Below, piece by piece: positions 1 through 8,590 of a DNA stretch of 64,000 bases; position 1 is the first letter of the stretch, and every line of letters begins with the position of its first letter. The notes under the pieces are model-generated. The model made no database searches and was not told the DNA's origin. It saw only the letters and a program-made list of their open reading frames with translations. A program made the translations under genes and the position numbers. Source of the DNA: Agitococcus sp. (GTDB lineage Bacteria; Pseudomonadota; Gammaproteobacteria; Pseudomonadales; Moraxellaceae); contig JAUSLJ010000013.1 of NCBI GenBank assembly GCA_030646715.1, forward strand, positions 62,001 through 126,000, read 5' to 3'.

Positions 1-10
1 GCGGTTCGTT

Positions 11-38
11 GTAAGGGCGGTTCGCGAACCGCCCCTAC
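11..38. repeat. REP-like palindrome, copy 1
   Basis: A 28-bp near-perfect palindrome with core GGGCGGTTCGCGAACCGCCC and GTA/TAC ends, just upstream of the RAYT transposase start. The same unit recurs at 332, 375, 648, 1984 and 3009, with degenerate forms at 1291, 17112 and 50663. Lying next to a RAYT is typical of REP elements. Confidence 0.85.
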
Positions 39-64
39 GGCAAAGAATTAAAAGGGAATTAAAC

Positions 65-700
65 ATGATGAATCGACAATCCATTCGTTTGCGTGGCTAT
101 GATTATTCGCAAGCAGGCGCGTATTTTATAACGTTATGTATAGAAAATAGAGAGTATTTGTTGGGTGATGTTGTTGATGGGGTGATGCAACTTAATGATT
201 TTGGAAAGGTAATTGTCGATTCGTGGTTATGGTTAGCGTCACGATATGTCTATGTTGAATTGGATGAGTATGTGGTGATGCCGAATCATTTTCATGCGGT
301 GTTGGTGATTACAGATGATGGGCGTAATACCGTAGGGGCGATTCGCGAATCGCCCGTACACATAATTGATGGTGGTAAGGGCGGTTCGCGAACCGCCCCT
401 ACGAAAAAAACATTAGGCCGTTTGATTGGTGCGTTTAAAACGGTATCGACTAAAAAAATTAATCAATTACGCAATACGCCTGCCATGCCATTATGGCAGC
501 GCAACTATTTTGAACGTGTTGTGCGTGATGAAAACGAGCTAAGGCTCATTAGAGAATATATTGTGAATAATCCTATGCGTTGGCAGTACGATAAATTGAA
601 TGGCGATAACGGTAGAGGCGACAATACGTGTAGGGACGAAGATTTGCGTAGGGGCGGTTCGCGAACCGCCCCTACAGAAATTGGGAGGGCTTGGGTATGA
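65..700 (+). CDS. REP-associated tyrosine transposase (RAYT, IS200-like Y1 family)
   Basis: A 211-residue protein with the Y1/HUH transposase signature MPNHFHAVL (HFH at residues 75-77), the N-terminal RAYT pattern GYDYSQAGAYFITLC, and the downstream motifs NYFERVVRDENEL and EYIVNNPMRW. RAYTs are single-copy domesticated relatives of IS200/IS605 transposases that process REP hairpins. This one has REP-like palindromes upstream (11-38), inside its own coding region (332-359 and 375-402, read as VGAIRESPV and GGSRTAPT), and at its C-terminal end (648-675). The internal copies lie in a segment with little other conservation, between the HUH motif and the C-terminal motifs. ATGATG start after AAGGGA. 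The stop overlaps the hsdS start as ATGA, so it is co-transcribed with the restriction genes. Activity cannot be judged from sequence. Confidence 0.88.
   Translation: MMNRQSIRLRGYDYSQAGAYFITLCIENREYLLGDVVDGVMQLNDFGKVIVDSWLWLASRYVYVELDEYVVMPNHFHAVLVITDDGRNTVGAIRESPVHIIDGGKGGSRTAPTKKTLGRLIGAFKTVSTKKINQLRNTPAMPLWQRNYFERVVRDENELRLIREYIVNNPMRWQYDKLNGDNGRGDNTCRDEDLRRGGSRTAPTEIGRAWV
332..359. repeat. REP-like palindrome inside RAYT gene, copy 2
   Basis: 28-bp palindrome of the GGGGCGATTCGCGAATCGCC subtype, read in frame as VGAIRESPV within the RAYT coding sequence. Only 15 bp separates it from copy 3. Confidence 0.85.
375..402. repeat. REP-like palindrome inside RAYT gene, copy 3
   Basis: 28-bp palindrome of the GGGCGGTTCGCGAACCGCCC subtype, read in frame as GGSRTAPT. 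It uses a different codon phase from copy 2, yet the RAYT frame stays open. Confidence 0.85.
648..675. repeat. REP-like palindrome at RAYT C-terminus, copy 4
   Basis: 28-bp palindrome of the GGCGGTTCGCGAACCGCC subtype, ending about 22 bp before the hsdS start codon. It encodes GGSRTAPT in the last residues of RAYT. Its hairpin would lie just 5' of the hsdS ribosome-binding site (GGGAGG at 683-688). Confidence 0.85.
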
Positions 701-2049
701 GTTTTGAGCTTAATTCGCTTGATGAAGTTGCAGACGTTGTTGACTCATTACATAAAACGCCCACTTATTCCGAGACTGGATATCCAATGGTTCGTGGCAC
801 AGATGTTAAATATGGAACGTTGGATTTAAGTTCCACTTTTAAGGTCGCTGAGACTGTTTTTTTGGATTTTTCTAGAAAATATAAACCCTCTCCAAAAGAT
901 ATAATTATTACTCGCGTTGGTACGTATGGCGTGACGTCGCAGGTAAAGGAAATAAACTTCTGTTTGGGTCAGAATACAGCCGCCATAATTCCTTCTCAAA
1001 TTAATGCTGATTATTTATTCTATGTGCTGAACTCCCCATATTTAAAGTCTCAAATAGAGTCGGGTGTTGTTGGGAGTACACAAAAAACGTTAAGTCTCAA
1101 AGTTATAAAATCATTCAAAATCCCACGGTTTGATAAAAGCTTAGAAGCAGAAATAGCCTCAATCCTTTCAGCCCTCGATAACCGTATTTCCCTTCTCCAC
1201 GAAACCAACACCACCCTTGAAGCCATTGCCCAAACCTTATTTAAGTCATGGTTTGTGGATTTTGACCCCGTAAAAGCCAACGTGGCCAACGTAGGGGCGG
1301 TTCTACAACAACCGCCCGTACACCAATCTTACAATTTACCCCCCGATATAGCCGCGCTGTTTCCGAGTGAGTTTGAGGAGTCGGCGTTGGGGTTAATTCC
1401 GAAGGGGTGGAGGGTTGGTACTTTGGGTAATGTGATGAAGAATGAGTCTTCAACATTCAATTTTTCAGGCGTTGAGAAAGTTATTTTCATCAATACGGGT
1501 GATGTGTCCGATGGTCAATTTTTACATAGTGACTTTAGTGCTGTAGATACCCTGAAAGGGCAGGCTAAAAAAGCTATTAGAGAAAATGATGTATTATTTA
1601 GTGAAATAAGACCAAAAAATAAGCGGTTTGCTTATGTTAATTTCGACCCTAAAAACTACGTCGTTTCGACAAAGTTTATGGTTTTACGTTCGAGTCATGG
1701 TATTCATCCGCGGTATATTTACCAAGTGTTGAGACAGTCAGAAATAATTGAGACTTTTAATGTTATTGCGGATTCTAGATCTGGAACATTCCCTCAGATC
1801 ACTTTTGATGCAATTAAAGCGGTGAAAGTAGTTATACCAAGCAATGAATGTATTAATAGATATATTGATTACGTTTCTGCAATTTTTCAAAAGGTTGATT
1901 TGAATTTTGAACAACAAAAAGAGTTAAAAGACATCCGCGATACCTTATTACCCCGCCTAATCAGCGGCCAATTACGCCTTAACGTAGGGGCGATTCGCGA
2001 ATCGCCCGTACAACAACCGCCCCTACAAAATCATGAGATAGGCACATGA
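697..2049 (+). CDS. hsdS: Type I restriction-modification specificity subunit HsdS
   Basis: A 450-residue DNA-specificity subunit that would direct an HsdM2S methylase and the HsdR nuclease to a bipartite target. It has two target-recognition domains (about residues 1-150 and 220-400). Each is followed by a conserved helical spacer: LDNRISLLHETNTTLEAIAQ with FKSWFVDFDPVKA in the middle, and LRDTLLPRLISGQL-type residues at the end. ATG at 697 is preferred over an in-frame TTG at 691 because GGGAGG lies 8 nt upstream and it forms an ATGA overlap with RAYT. REP-like palindromes are translated in the central spacer (1291-1321, NVGAVLQQPPV) and at the C-terminus (1984-2011, VGAIRESPV). hsdM is not in the window and is presumably upstream of position 1. 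The next gene (Fic) overlaps by ATGA. Confidence 0.92.
   Translation: MSFELNSLDEVADVVDSLHKTPTYSETGYPMVRGTDVKYGTLDLSSTFKVAETVFLDFSRKYKPSPKDIIITRVGTYGVTSQVKEINFCLGQNTAAIIPSQINADYLFYVLNSPYLKSQIESGVVGSTQKTLSLKVIKSFKIPRFDKSLEAEIASILSALDNRISLLHETNTTLEAIAQTLFKSWFVDFDPVKANVANVGAVLQQPPVHQSYNLPPDIAALFPSEFEESALGLIPKGWRVGTLGNVMKNESSTFNFSGVEKVIFINTGDVSDGQFLHSDFSAVDTLKGQAKKAIRENDVLFSEIRPKNKRFAYVNFDPKNYVVSTKFMVLRSSHGIHPRYIYQVLRQSEIIETFNVIADSRSGTFPQITFDAIKAVKVVIPSNECINRYIDYVSAIFQKVDLNFEQQKELKDIRDTLLPRLISGQLRLNVGAIRESPVQQPPLQNHEIGT
1291..1321. repeat. Degenerate REP-like element in the HsdS spacer
   Basis: Arms GTAGGGGCGGTT and AACCGCCCGTAC match the RAYT-associated palindrome, but the centre reads CTACAAC instead of CGCG. 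It is in frame between the two HsdS half-repeats, in a linker where extra residues should be tolerated. Confidence 0.7.
1984..2011. repeat. REP-like palindrome at HsdS C-terminus
   Basis: 28-bp copy of the GGGGCGATTCGCGAATCGCC subtype, read as VGAIRESPV. It is followed at 2013-2026 by another half-element (ACCGCCCCTAC). The insertion lies after the last conserved HsdS residues, so it only extends the tail. Confidence 0.85.
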
Positions 2050-3041
2050 CTGCCTACATTCCCCCATACCGCATCACTCCCACCATACTTAACCGCGTCG
2101 CTGACATTAGCGAACGCCTAGGCCGTTGGTCGGCAAGCCATGACAACAGCTTATCGCCACACTTACGCCGTGATAACCGCATCAAAACCATTCAAGCCTC
2201 ACTCGCCATCGAAAACAACACCCTCAGCCTAGAGCAAGTCACTGCCGTTCTCGATGGCAAACGGGTATTAGGCTTACCCCACGAAATCCAAGAAGTGCGT
2301 AACGCCTTTATCGCCTACGAAAAACTCAACGACTGGCAAGCCCACAACATCAACCACTTACTCGCCGCCCATCACGCACTCATGGCAGCGCTACTGGATG
2401 ACGCAGGACAGTTTAGGACGGGTGGTGTTGGTATTTATCGCGGCAAAGAATTGGTACACATGGCACCGCCAGCCAATCGTGTAACTGTGTTAATGCAGCA
2501 ATTACTCGACTGGCTAAAAACCACCGACTTACACCCGTTAATCGCCAGTTGTATTTTTCATTATGAATTTGAGTTTATTCATCCCTTTGCCGACGGCAAC
2601 GGACGCATGGGGCGACTCTGGCAAACCCTGATTTTAAGTCGCTGGAATCCAATACTCGCTTATTTGCCTGTAGAAACGGTGATACGCCATCAACAACAGC
2701 ATTATTACGCTGCGTTACAACAAGCCGATAACGCCGCCGAAGCCACGCCGTTTATTGGTTTTATGTTAGATGCGCTGCATACGGCAATGGTGGAAGTTGC
2801 CGAGAGTGATGAACAAAGTTCGGAGAAAAATTCGGACAAAAGTTCGGAGAAGATTTTGCAATTATTGGCAAAAACCCCCACACTCAGTGCAAAAGAATTG
2901 GCTCAACAGTTAGGACTTAGCTCACGCGCTATCGAAAAAAATATTGCCCAATTAAAAGCAAATGGCCGATTAAAACGGGTGGGTGCGGCGAAGGGTGGGT
3001 ATTGGCAAGTAGGGGCGATTCGCGAATCGCCCTTACGGTAA
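2046..3041 (+). CDS. Fic/DOC family protein with C-terminal winged helix
   Basis: A 331-residue Fic protein. The catalytic Fic motif HPFADGNGRMGR is at residues 179-190. It is the canonical motif for transfer of a nucleotide monophosphate (usually AMP) to hydroxyl side chains of target proteins. An N-terminal SLAIENN segment (residues 52-58) matches the autoinhibitory motif of class II Fic proteins, so the enzyme should be self-restrained. A C-terminal helix-turn-helix (residues about 280-325, LSAKELAQQLGLSSRAIEKN) suggests DNA binding or autoregulation. It overlaps hsdS by ATGA and so is translated with it. The last residues, VGAIRESPLR, come from a REP-like palindrome. Fic genes are often found in type I restriction operons. 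The target here is unknown. Confidence 0.9.
   Translation: MTAYIPPYRITPTILNRVADISERLGRWSASHDNSLSPHLRRDNRIKTIQASLAIENNTLSLEQVTAVLDGKRVLGLPHEIQEVRNAFIAYEKLNDWQAHNINHLLAAHHALMAALLDDAGQFRTGGVGIYRGKELVHMAPPANRVTVLMQQLLDWLKTTDLHPLIASCIFHYEFEFIHPFADGNGRMGRLWQTLILSRWNPILAYLPVETVIRHQQQHYYAALQQADNAAEATPFIGFMLDALHTAMVEVAESDEQSSEKNSDKSSEKILQLLAKTPTLSAKELAQQLGLSSRAIEKNIAQLKANGRLKRVGAAKGGYWQVGAIRESPLR
3009..3036. repeat. REP-like palindrome at Fic C-terminus
   Basis: 28-bp copy ending five bases before the fic stop, read as VGAIRESPL. It is the third consecutive gene in this operon whose C-terminal codons come from the same element. Confidence 0.85.
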
Positions 3042-3118
3042 AGCGGTTTTCAAATTTGGTCAGCAAGTGGCTGACTTAATTGTTAGTATAGACTGGCTAA
3101 TTATAGAGGTTTAATACC

Positions 3119-3313
3119 ATGAGCATGATTCACGCCGAAGTCCCCGATGTCTTGTTGCAGCAAGCACAAGTGTTGGTGCAGCGCGGTTGGGCAAATAACG
3201 TGCAAGAGCTAGTCACAGAGTCACTACGTCGTTATATCGAATCGCATCAAGAAGCGTTAACTGAACAATTTATCCATGACGATATTGCATGGGGCTTAAA
3301 TGGCGACGACTAA
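3119..3313 (+). CDS. Putative antitoxin of a PIN toxin-antitoxin pair
   Basis: A 64-residue protein (MSMIHAEVPDVLLQQAQVLV then NVQELVTESLRRYIESH). It has a short N-terminal strand followed by helices, as in ribbon-helix-helix antitoxins. AGAGG precedes the ATG by 9 nt. Its 3' end overlaps the PIN gene by 14 nt, the usual coupling of antitoxin to toxin. Family membership is inferred from size, predicted fold and neighbour; no definitive motif is visible. Confidence 0.7.
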   Translation: MSMIHAEVPDVLLQQAQVLVQRGWANNVQELVTESLRRYIESHQEALTEQFIHDDIAWGLNGDD

Positions 3314-3818
3314 CTCACTTCAAGTTGTTGTTGCAGATGCAGGACCTCTTATTCATTTAGATGAATTAGGATGTTTGGATATTTTGGCGGATTACACCGA
3401 ACTGCTTGTGCCTGATGCCGTTTGGCAAGAAGTGCTACATCATCGCCCACAGGCTTTGCAGCATCCAAGGGTTAATTTTAAACGACAAAATGCCAATGTG
3501 ATTTCGTTACAGGTTGAAGCATTAACACCCTTATATACCTTGCATAAGGGCGAACGTGAAGCCCTGATGTTGTGTGTGCAGTTTGAGCAAAGCTTACTAT
3601 TAACCGATGATACAGCCGCCCGTTTAGCGGCCAAAAGTCTTACTATTTCTGCTCATGGTACGTTGGGCTTGTTAGCGCGCTCTGTGCGTCGAGGTTTGCG
3701 TACCGCCGATGAAGTTCTAGCATTATTGGCAGCCATACCAAGCCAATCGACACTACATATTCGTCCAGCATTGTTGATAGAAGTGATGCAACAAGTCAAA
3801 ACAGCATGGCAACCGTAA
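3300..3818 (+). CDS. PIN-domain (DUF3368-like) toxin, VapC type
   Basis: A 172-residue PIN-fold protein. The first acidic residue is in VVADAGPLIHLDELG (residues about 9-23), the second in HKGEREALML, and the third in LLLTDDTAARLAA. These are the metal-binding acids of PIN ribonucleases. The tail GTLGLLARSVRRGLRTADEV is the hallmark of the DUF3368 subgroup. It probably acts as an RNase toxin neutralised by the product of the overlapping gene at 3119. The pair is inserted between fic and hsdR, in the same direction. Confidence 0.85.
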   Translation: MATTNSLQVVVADAGPLIHLDELGCLDILADYTELLVPDAVWQEVLHHRPQALQHPRVNFKRQNANVISLQVEALTPLYTLHKGEREALMLCVQFEQSLLLTDDTAARLAAKSLTISAHGTLGLLARSVRRGLRTADEVLALLAAIPSQSTLHIRPALLIEVMQQVKTAWQP

Positions 3819-3872
3819 AATAGAATTAACACGGCCAAAAGAATCAAAAAATCTATAAGGGACTAACAACAG

Positions 3873-6359
3873 ATGATGACCGAAGACCAACTCGAACAAG
3901 AAACCCTAGTCTGGTTGGCAGAGCTTGGTTATAAGGTTGTCAATGGTTTAGACATCGCACCCGATGGCAGTAATCCAGAGCGTAGTCATTTTCAGCAAGT
4001 GGTGTTAATCGAACGTTTGCGCCAAGCTATCGCTAAACTCAATCCCAATATCCCCGCCACGGCTCGTGAGCAAGCCCTAAACCAAGTTCTAAACTTAGAC
4101 ACACCAATACAATTGGTTGCTAATCGTCGTTTTCATGGTTTATTGGTGAATGGTGTTCCTGTTGAATATCAAAAAGACGGTGAAACACGCGGCGATTATG
4201 TGCGTTTGGTGGATTTTGAAAACAAACATAATGACTGGTTAGCTGTTAATCAATTCTCCATTAAAGGCGCAAAACACACACGCCGACCCGATATTATTCT
4301 TTTTGTGAATGGCTTACCTTTAGTCGTCATTGAGTTAAAAAATCCCACCGATGAAAAAGCCGATATTTGGAAAGCCTACGACCAACTGCAAACCTACAAA
4401 GAACAAATCAGCGACTTATTCCAATACAACGAAATTTTAGTCATTAGTGACGGCACCGAAGCCAAAATGGGTTCGTTGTCCAGTAATGGTGAACGCTTTA
4501 TGGCATGGCGCACCATCAATGGTAAAGACTTAGACCCACTCGGTCAATTTAACGAGTTGGAAACACTGACTCGCGGCATTCTTGCCCCTGAAATGCTACT
4601 GGATTATTTACGCTTTTTTATTCTCTATGAAGATGACAGCCAACTGATTAAAAAGATTGCAGGCTATCACCAATTTCACGCGGTACGTTCGGCGATTGTC
4701 CAAGTTGTTCAAGCCTCACGACCTGAAGGCAATCAAAAGGGCGGCGTGGTTTGGCATACTCAAGGTAGTGGTAAAAGTATCACCATGACCTGTTTTGCTG
4801 CGCGTGTTATGCGTGAGTCAGCAATGGAAAACCCGACGATTGTGGTGATAACCGACCGTAACGACTTAGACGGTCAATTGTTTGGTGTATTCTCTTTAGC
4901 CCAAGACTTACTACGCGAACAACCCGTACAAGCAAATACACGCCAAGACCTACGCGATAAACTGTCGCTACGTCCTGCGGGTGGGATTGTTTTCGCCACG
5001 ATTCAGAAATTCACCCTTGCTGACGACGAAAACAAATTTCCTATATTGTCCGATCGTCACAATATTGTCGTCATTGCCGACGAAGCACACCGCACCCAAT
5101 ATGGCTTTAATGCCAAGCTGAAAGTCCGTCATAACCCACCCTCAAATAGCCTATCAGCAGCAAATGACCAAGATTATGTGCGCCCAGTCGCTCAACCATT
5201 AATGGCCGCTGATACCCATTCTTTTTATCAAGTCGGCTATGCCCAACATCTACGCGATGCTTTGCCTAATGCCACCTTTGTTGCCTTTACAGGAACGCCC
5301 GTTTCTAGCGAAGACCGCGACACTCGTGCCGTGTTTGGTGATTACATCCACGTTTATGATATGCAGCAAGCCAAAGAAGACGGCGCAACGGTCGCTATTT
5401 ATTACGAGTCACGATTGGCAAAACTTGGACTCAAAGAAAACGAATTACAGCATATCGACGAAGATGTTGATGAATTAGCCGAAGATGAAGAAGAAAACGA
5501 ACAATTTCGCCTAAAAAGTCGTTGGGCCGCTTTGGAGGGTATTGTCGGTGCTGAACCTCGTATTGCTCAAGTCGCCGCCGATTTAGTCACTCATTTTGAA
5601 GAGCGTAACCAAGCACAAAAAGGTAAGGCGATGATTGTCGCCATGAGCCGTGAAATCTGCGTTCACATATACGATGCCATCATCAAACTACGCCCTGATT
5701 GGCATAATGACGACCCAGAGCAGGGCGCAATCAAAATTGTGATGACAGGCAGCGCCAGCGATAAAGCCTTATTACGTCCGCACATTTACTCGCACTACGT
5801 TAAAAAACGCTTAGAAAAGCGATTCAAAGATCCTCAAGACCCGCTACAAATTGTTATTGTCCGTGATATGTGGCTCACAGGGTTTGACGCGCCTTGTGTC
5901 CATACCTTGTATGTTGATAAGCCCATGAAAGGCCACAACCTCATGCAAGCCATTGCCCGTGTTAATCGTGTGTTTAAGGATAAGCAGGGCGGTTTAGTGG
6001 TGGATTACATTGGCATTGCTAATGAACTTAAGGCCGCGATTAAAGAATATACCAACAGCAAAGGACGAGGCAGACCAACTGTAGATGCCAGCGAAGCCTA
6101 CGCGGTATTAGCCGAAAAGCTCGATGTCCTGCATGGCATGGTGCATGGTTTTGACTACAGCGGCTTTTTGACAGGTGGCCATAAGCTACTGGCGCAAACA
6201 GCTAATTTTGTTTTAGGGCTAAAGGACGGCAAAAAACGCTTTGCCGATACCACTTTAGCCATGAGTAAAGCCTTTACCTTATGTTGTACCCTCGATGAAG
6301 CCAAAGCGGTACGCGAAGAAGTCGCTTTTTTTTCAGGCGGTAAAAGTATTACTGACTAA
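3873..6359 (+). CDS. hsdR: Type I restriction endonuclease subunit HsdR, N-terminal 828 residues (frameshifted)
   Basis: The motor/nuclease subunit of the type I enzyme: ATP-driven DNA translocation and cleavage. The N-terminal PD-(D/E)xK nuclease reads [19 protein letters not shown]. The helicase core has Walker [13 protein letters not shown] box [10 protein letters not shown], and the later motifs [16 protein letters not shown] and [10 protein letters not shown]. The frame ends at 6359 with [10 protein letters not shown] after a run of eight T at 6326-6333. With seven T the frame would run into the 6295-7050 frame and give [13 protein letters not shown], a normal HsdR sequence, with a full length near 1,058 residues. 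So this is a one-base insertion in a homopolymer: phase variation, mutation or assembly error. Start ATG at 3873 or 3876, after AAGGGA. Confidence 0.9.
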   Translation: MMTEDQLEQETLVWLAELGYKVVNGLDIAPDGSNPERSHFQQVVLIERLRQAIAKLNPNIPATAREQALNQVLNLDTPIQLVANRRFHGLLVNGVPVEYQKDGETRGDYVRLVDFENKHNDWLAVNQFSIKGAKHTRRPDIILFVNGLPLVVIELKNPTDEKADIWKAYDQLQTYKEQISDLFQYNEILVISDGTEAKMGSLSSNGERFMAWRTINGKDLDPLGQFNELETLTRGILAPEMLLDYLRFFILYEDDSQLIKKIAGYHQFHAVRSAIVQVVQASRPEGNQKGGVVWHTQGSGKSITMTCFAARVMRESAMENPTIVVITDRNDLDGQLFGVFSLAQDLLREQPVQANTRQDLRDKLSLRPAGGIVFATIQKFTLADDENKFPILSDRHNIVVIADEAHRTQYGFNAKLKVRHNPPSNSLSAANDQDYVRPVAQPLMAADTHSFYQVGYAQHLRDALPNATFVAFTGTPVSSEDRDTRAVFGDYIHVYDMQQAKEDGATVAIYYESRLAKLGLKENELQHIDEDVDELAEDEEENEQFRLKSRWAALEGIVGAEPRIAQVAADLVTHFEERNQAQKGKAMIVAMSREICVHIYDAIIKLRPDWHNDDPEQGAIKIVMTGSASDKALLRPHIYSHYVKKRLEKRFKDPQDPLQIVIVRDMWLTGFDAPCVHTLYVDKPMKGHNLMQAIARVNRVFKDKQGGLVVDYIGIANELKAAIKEYTNSKGRGRPTVDASEAYAVLAEKLDVLHGMVHGFDYSGFLTGGHKLLAQTANFVLGLKDGKKRFADTTLAMSKAFTLCCTLDEAKAVREEVAFFSGGKSITD

Positions 6360-7050
6360 GCGCGAGTTGAGCCAAAAGAAACTTACTAACGAAGAGCGCG
6401 AATTGGCGATTCGGCAAATTATTGGTCAAGCGATTGTCTCCGAAGATGTGGTCGATATTTTTGATGCCGTTGGTTTAGAAAAGCCCAATATTGGCTTATT
6501 GGATGAAGCGTTTTTAGATGAAATACGCCACTTGCCCGAACGTAATTTAGCTGTGGAGTTGTTAGAACGCTTGCTAGAAGGCGAAATTAAAAGTCGTTTT
6601 AAAACCAATGTTTCTCAAGAAAAGAAGTTTTCTGACCTGCTAACTAATGTGATTAAACGCTATCAGAACCGCTCAATAGAAACGGCGCAGGTGATTGAAG
6701 AACTCATCGACATGGCCAAGAAGTTTCAAGCAGCGGCCAGCCGTGGTGAAGTACTTGGGCTAAACGATGATGAATTAGCCTTTTATGATGCCCTTGCCAC
6801 TAACGAAGCCTCGGTACGCGAGCTGGGCGATGATATTCTACGCTCCATTGCTTTTGAGCTAACCGAAAGCCTACGCAAGAATATCAGTGTCGATTGGGAA
6901 AAGCGCGACAGTGTCCGCGCCAAGTTAAGGCTATTGGTTAAGCGCATTTTACGGAAGCATAAATATCCACCTGACCAGCAGGAAGATGCCATTAACTTGG
7001 TGCTGCAACAGGCGGAGAGTTTGTCGGCTGAGTGGGTAGGAGGATTATGA
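6295..7050 (+). CDS. hsdR: HsdR C-terminal fragment (frame restored after the T8 tract)
   Basis: Open frame carrying the C-terminal helical domain of HsdR (homologous sequence from about 6327 on: [60 protein letters not shown]). In type I enzymes this domain binds the methylase core. Any independent start here is probably not meaningful. The segment is the continuation of the gene at 3873, displaced by one base at the T8 tract. If the shift is real, the restriction subunit is truncated and restriction is off while methylation could persist. Confidence 0.85.
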   Translation: MKPKRYAKKSLFFQAVKVLLTKRELSQKKLTNEERELAIRQIIGQAIVSEDVVDIFDAVGLEKPNIGLLDEAFLDEIRHLPERNLAVELLERLLEGEIKSRFKTNVSQEKKFSDLLTNVIKRYQNRSIETAQVIEELIDMAKKFQAAASRGEVLGLNDDELAFYDALATNEASVRELGDDILRSIAFELTESLRKNISVDWEKRDSVRAKLRLLVKRILRKHKYPPDQQEDAINLVLQQAESLSAEWVGGL

Positions 7051-7351
7051 TCGGTAATTCGTTATTTTAAAGTGTTAATCCGTGTACTTTTGCAGCTGCC
7101 CACATCAGTACATCGGCTAGTTTTACTTTTCCGCTGCGCCTAGCTCAATATCCCAAAGACGTTGACGTGATGGACTCTCACGAATAGACTTCGCCGCAAA
7201 AGTTGCGGTATCTTTTTCTTTATTCAATAGCGTTTCTCATTGTCGAAAAAAGCGTGTCACCATTGTGTCACCACGGACGGGGATAAAACAGTAACTACCA
7301 GCAACCACAGTAAATTTGTGTCCGCAATAAAAACTACTAGAAGCATTCACT
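7051..7351. other. Intergenic region with decayed coding sequence
   Basis: About 300 bp between hsdR and the glycosyltransferase. Apart from the minus-strand PIN-like remnant described separately, it has a near-tandem GTGTCACC repeat around 7255-7273. No convincing terminator or tRNA was seen. Confidence 0.5.
7067..7260 (-). pseudogene. Possible remnant of a PIN-domain (VapC-like) gene
   Basis: On the minus strand the last 25 codons before a stop at 7067 read ARRSGKVKLADVLMWAAAKV then HGLTL. This resembles the C-terminal PIN motif in which KLxDAlIxAtA-xxHG-xxL carries the conserved acidic residue. Upstream sequence (FAAKSIRESPSRQRL) continues open in a different frame. It therefore looks frameshifted and truncated. 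Called by eye from a short motif, so confidence is low. Confidence 0.33.
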
Positions 7352-8587
7352 ATGGATATTCTCTTCGTTCATCAAAATTTCCCCGCCCAATTTAAACATT
7401 TAGCCCCGGCACTTGCTAAAGATCTTAGTAATCAAGTGGTTGCGATGACTATGCGTCCAAATCAGCCCGAATCATGGCAAGGTGTACGTTTAATTGGCTA
7501 TGGTGCAAAACGGCAATCAACTGCCAATATTCACCCGTGGGTCACTGATATTGAAGCGAAAGTGATTCGTGGTGAAGCCGCTTTTCATACCGCTCAAGCT
7601 TTAAAAAAATCAGGGTTTAATCCTGATGTCATTATTGCCCATTGTGGTTGGGGCGAAAGTTTATTTTTAAAAGATGTTTGGCCACAGGCTAAGTTAGCGA
7701 TTTATAGTGAGTTTTATTATCACGCTCAGGGGGCGGATGTTGGTTTTGATCCTGAATTTCCTTCGCAAGTAGCTGAAGATTGTCGGATACGGGTCAAAAA
7801 TATCAATAACTTACTGCATTTTGAGGTGGCTGATGCAGGGCTGTCACCCACGCATTGGCAAGCCAGCACTTTTCCTAAGTCTTTTCGTGACAAAATAACG
7901 GTGATTCATGATGGTATTGATACCCAATCTATCACGCCCAATTCCCAAGTCAATTTGACTATCAAAACGCCAGCAGGGGCGGTCACGTTCACTCGCAACG
8001 ATGAAGTGATTACCTTTGTTGCTCGTAATTTAGAACCCTATCGCGGTTATCATATTTTTATGCGTGCCTTGCCTGAGATATTGCGCCGTCGTCCAAATGC
8101 GAAAGTGTTGATTATTGGTGGTGACAGCGTCAGTTATGGCAAAAGTGCGCCTGAAGGTAAAACTTGGAAAGAAATTTTTCTGAGCGAAGTGCGTGAGCAA
8201 TTAGACTTGAGTCGGGTCTTCTTTTTGGGTCAAGTACCGTATCCCAATTTTATTGGTTTATTACAGCTCTCGCGCGTGCATATTTACCTGACCTATCCCT
8301 ATGTTTTAAGCTGGAGTTTATTAGAGGCGATGAGTGCAGGTTGTACTATTATCGCCAGTGATACAGCACCGTTAAAAGAAGCGATTGTTGACCAGCACAC
8401 AGGCCGTTTAGTTGATTTCTTTGATAGTAGTGCTTTAGCAAAAACGGTCGATGAAGTGTTAGATAATCCTCAAGAAGCCCAGCGTTTAGGGGCTAATGCC
8501 CGTGTTTTTGCGCAAGCGAATTATGATTTACAACGCATCTGTTTACCCAAGCAATTGGCATGGGTTAAAGCTCTCGCCCAAGGATAA
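7352..8587 (+). CDS. Family 4 glycosyltransferase
   Basis: A 411-residue GT-B glycosyltransferase. The N-terminal domain (MDILFVHQNFPAQFKHLAPA) belongs to the GT4 N-terminal subtype, and the C-terminal Rossmann domain carries FVARNLEPYRGYHIFMRAL and the nucleotide-sugar binding signature SWSLLEAMSAGCTIIASDTA. Such enzymes transfer a sugar from a nucleotide-activated donor to a glycan or lipid acceptor at the cytoplasmic face. Donor and acceptor cannot be assigned. There is no signal peptide or transmembrane segment. The CobW gene follows after 3 bp, so the two are co-transcribed, though the functional link is not evident. Confidence 0.88.
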   Translation: MDILFVHQNFPAQFKHLAPALAKDLSNQVVAMTMRPNQPESWQGVRLIGYGAKRQSTANIHPWVTDIEAKVIRGEAAFHTAQALKKSGFNPDVIIAHCGWGESLFLKDVWPQAKLAIYSEFYYHAQGADVGFDPEFPSQVAEDCRIRVKNINNLLHFEVADAGLSPTHWQASTFPKSFRDKITVIHDGIDTQSITPNSQVNLTIKTPAGAVTFTRNDEVITFVARNLEPYRGYHIFMRALPEILRRRPNAKVLIIGGDSVSYGKSAPEGKTWKEIFLSEVREQLDLSRVFFLGQVPYPNFIGLLQLSRVHIYLTYPYVLSWSLLEAMSAGCTIIASDTAPLKEAIVDQHTGRLVDFFDSSALAKTVDEVLDNPQEAQRLGANARVFAQANYDLQRICLPKQLAWVKALAQG

Positions 8588-8590
8588 TGT

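Noticed and set aside
1241-1456. Minus-strand open frame within hsdS
   Set aside because: It lies opposite the conserved HsdS spacer and second domain, and its proline/threonine-rich translation matches no family.
1-3036. A CRISPR-like array from the repeated palindromes
   Set aside because: Spacing is irregular, copies lie inside genes and are translated, and no cas gene is present.
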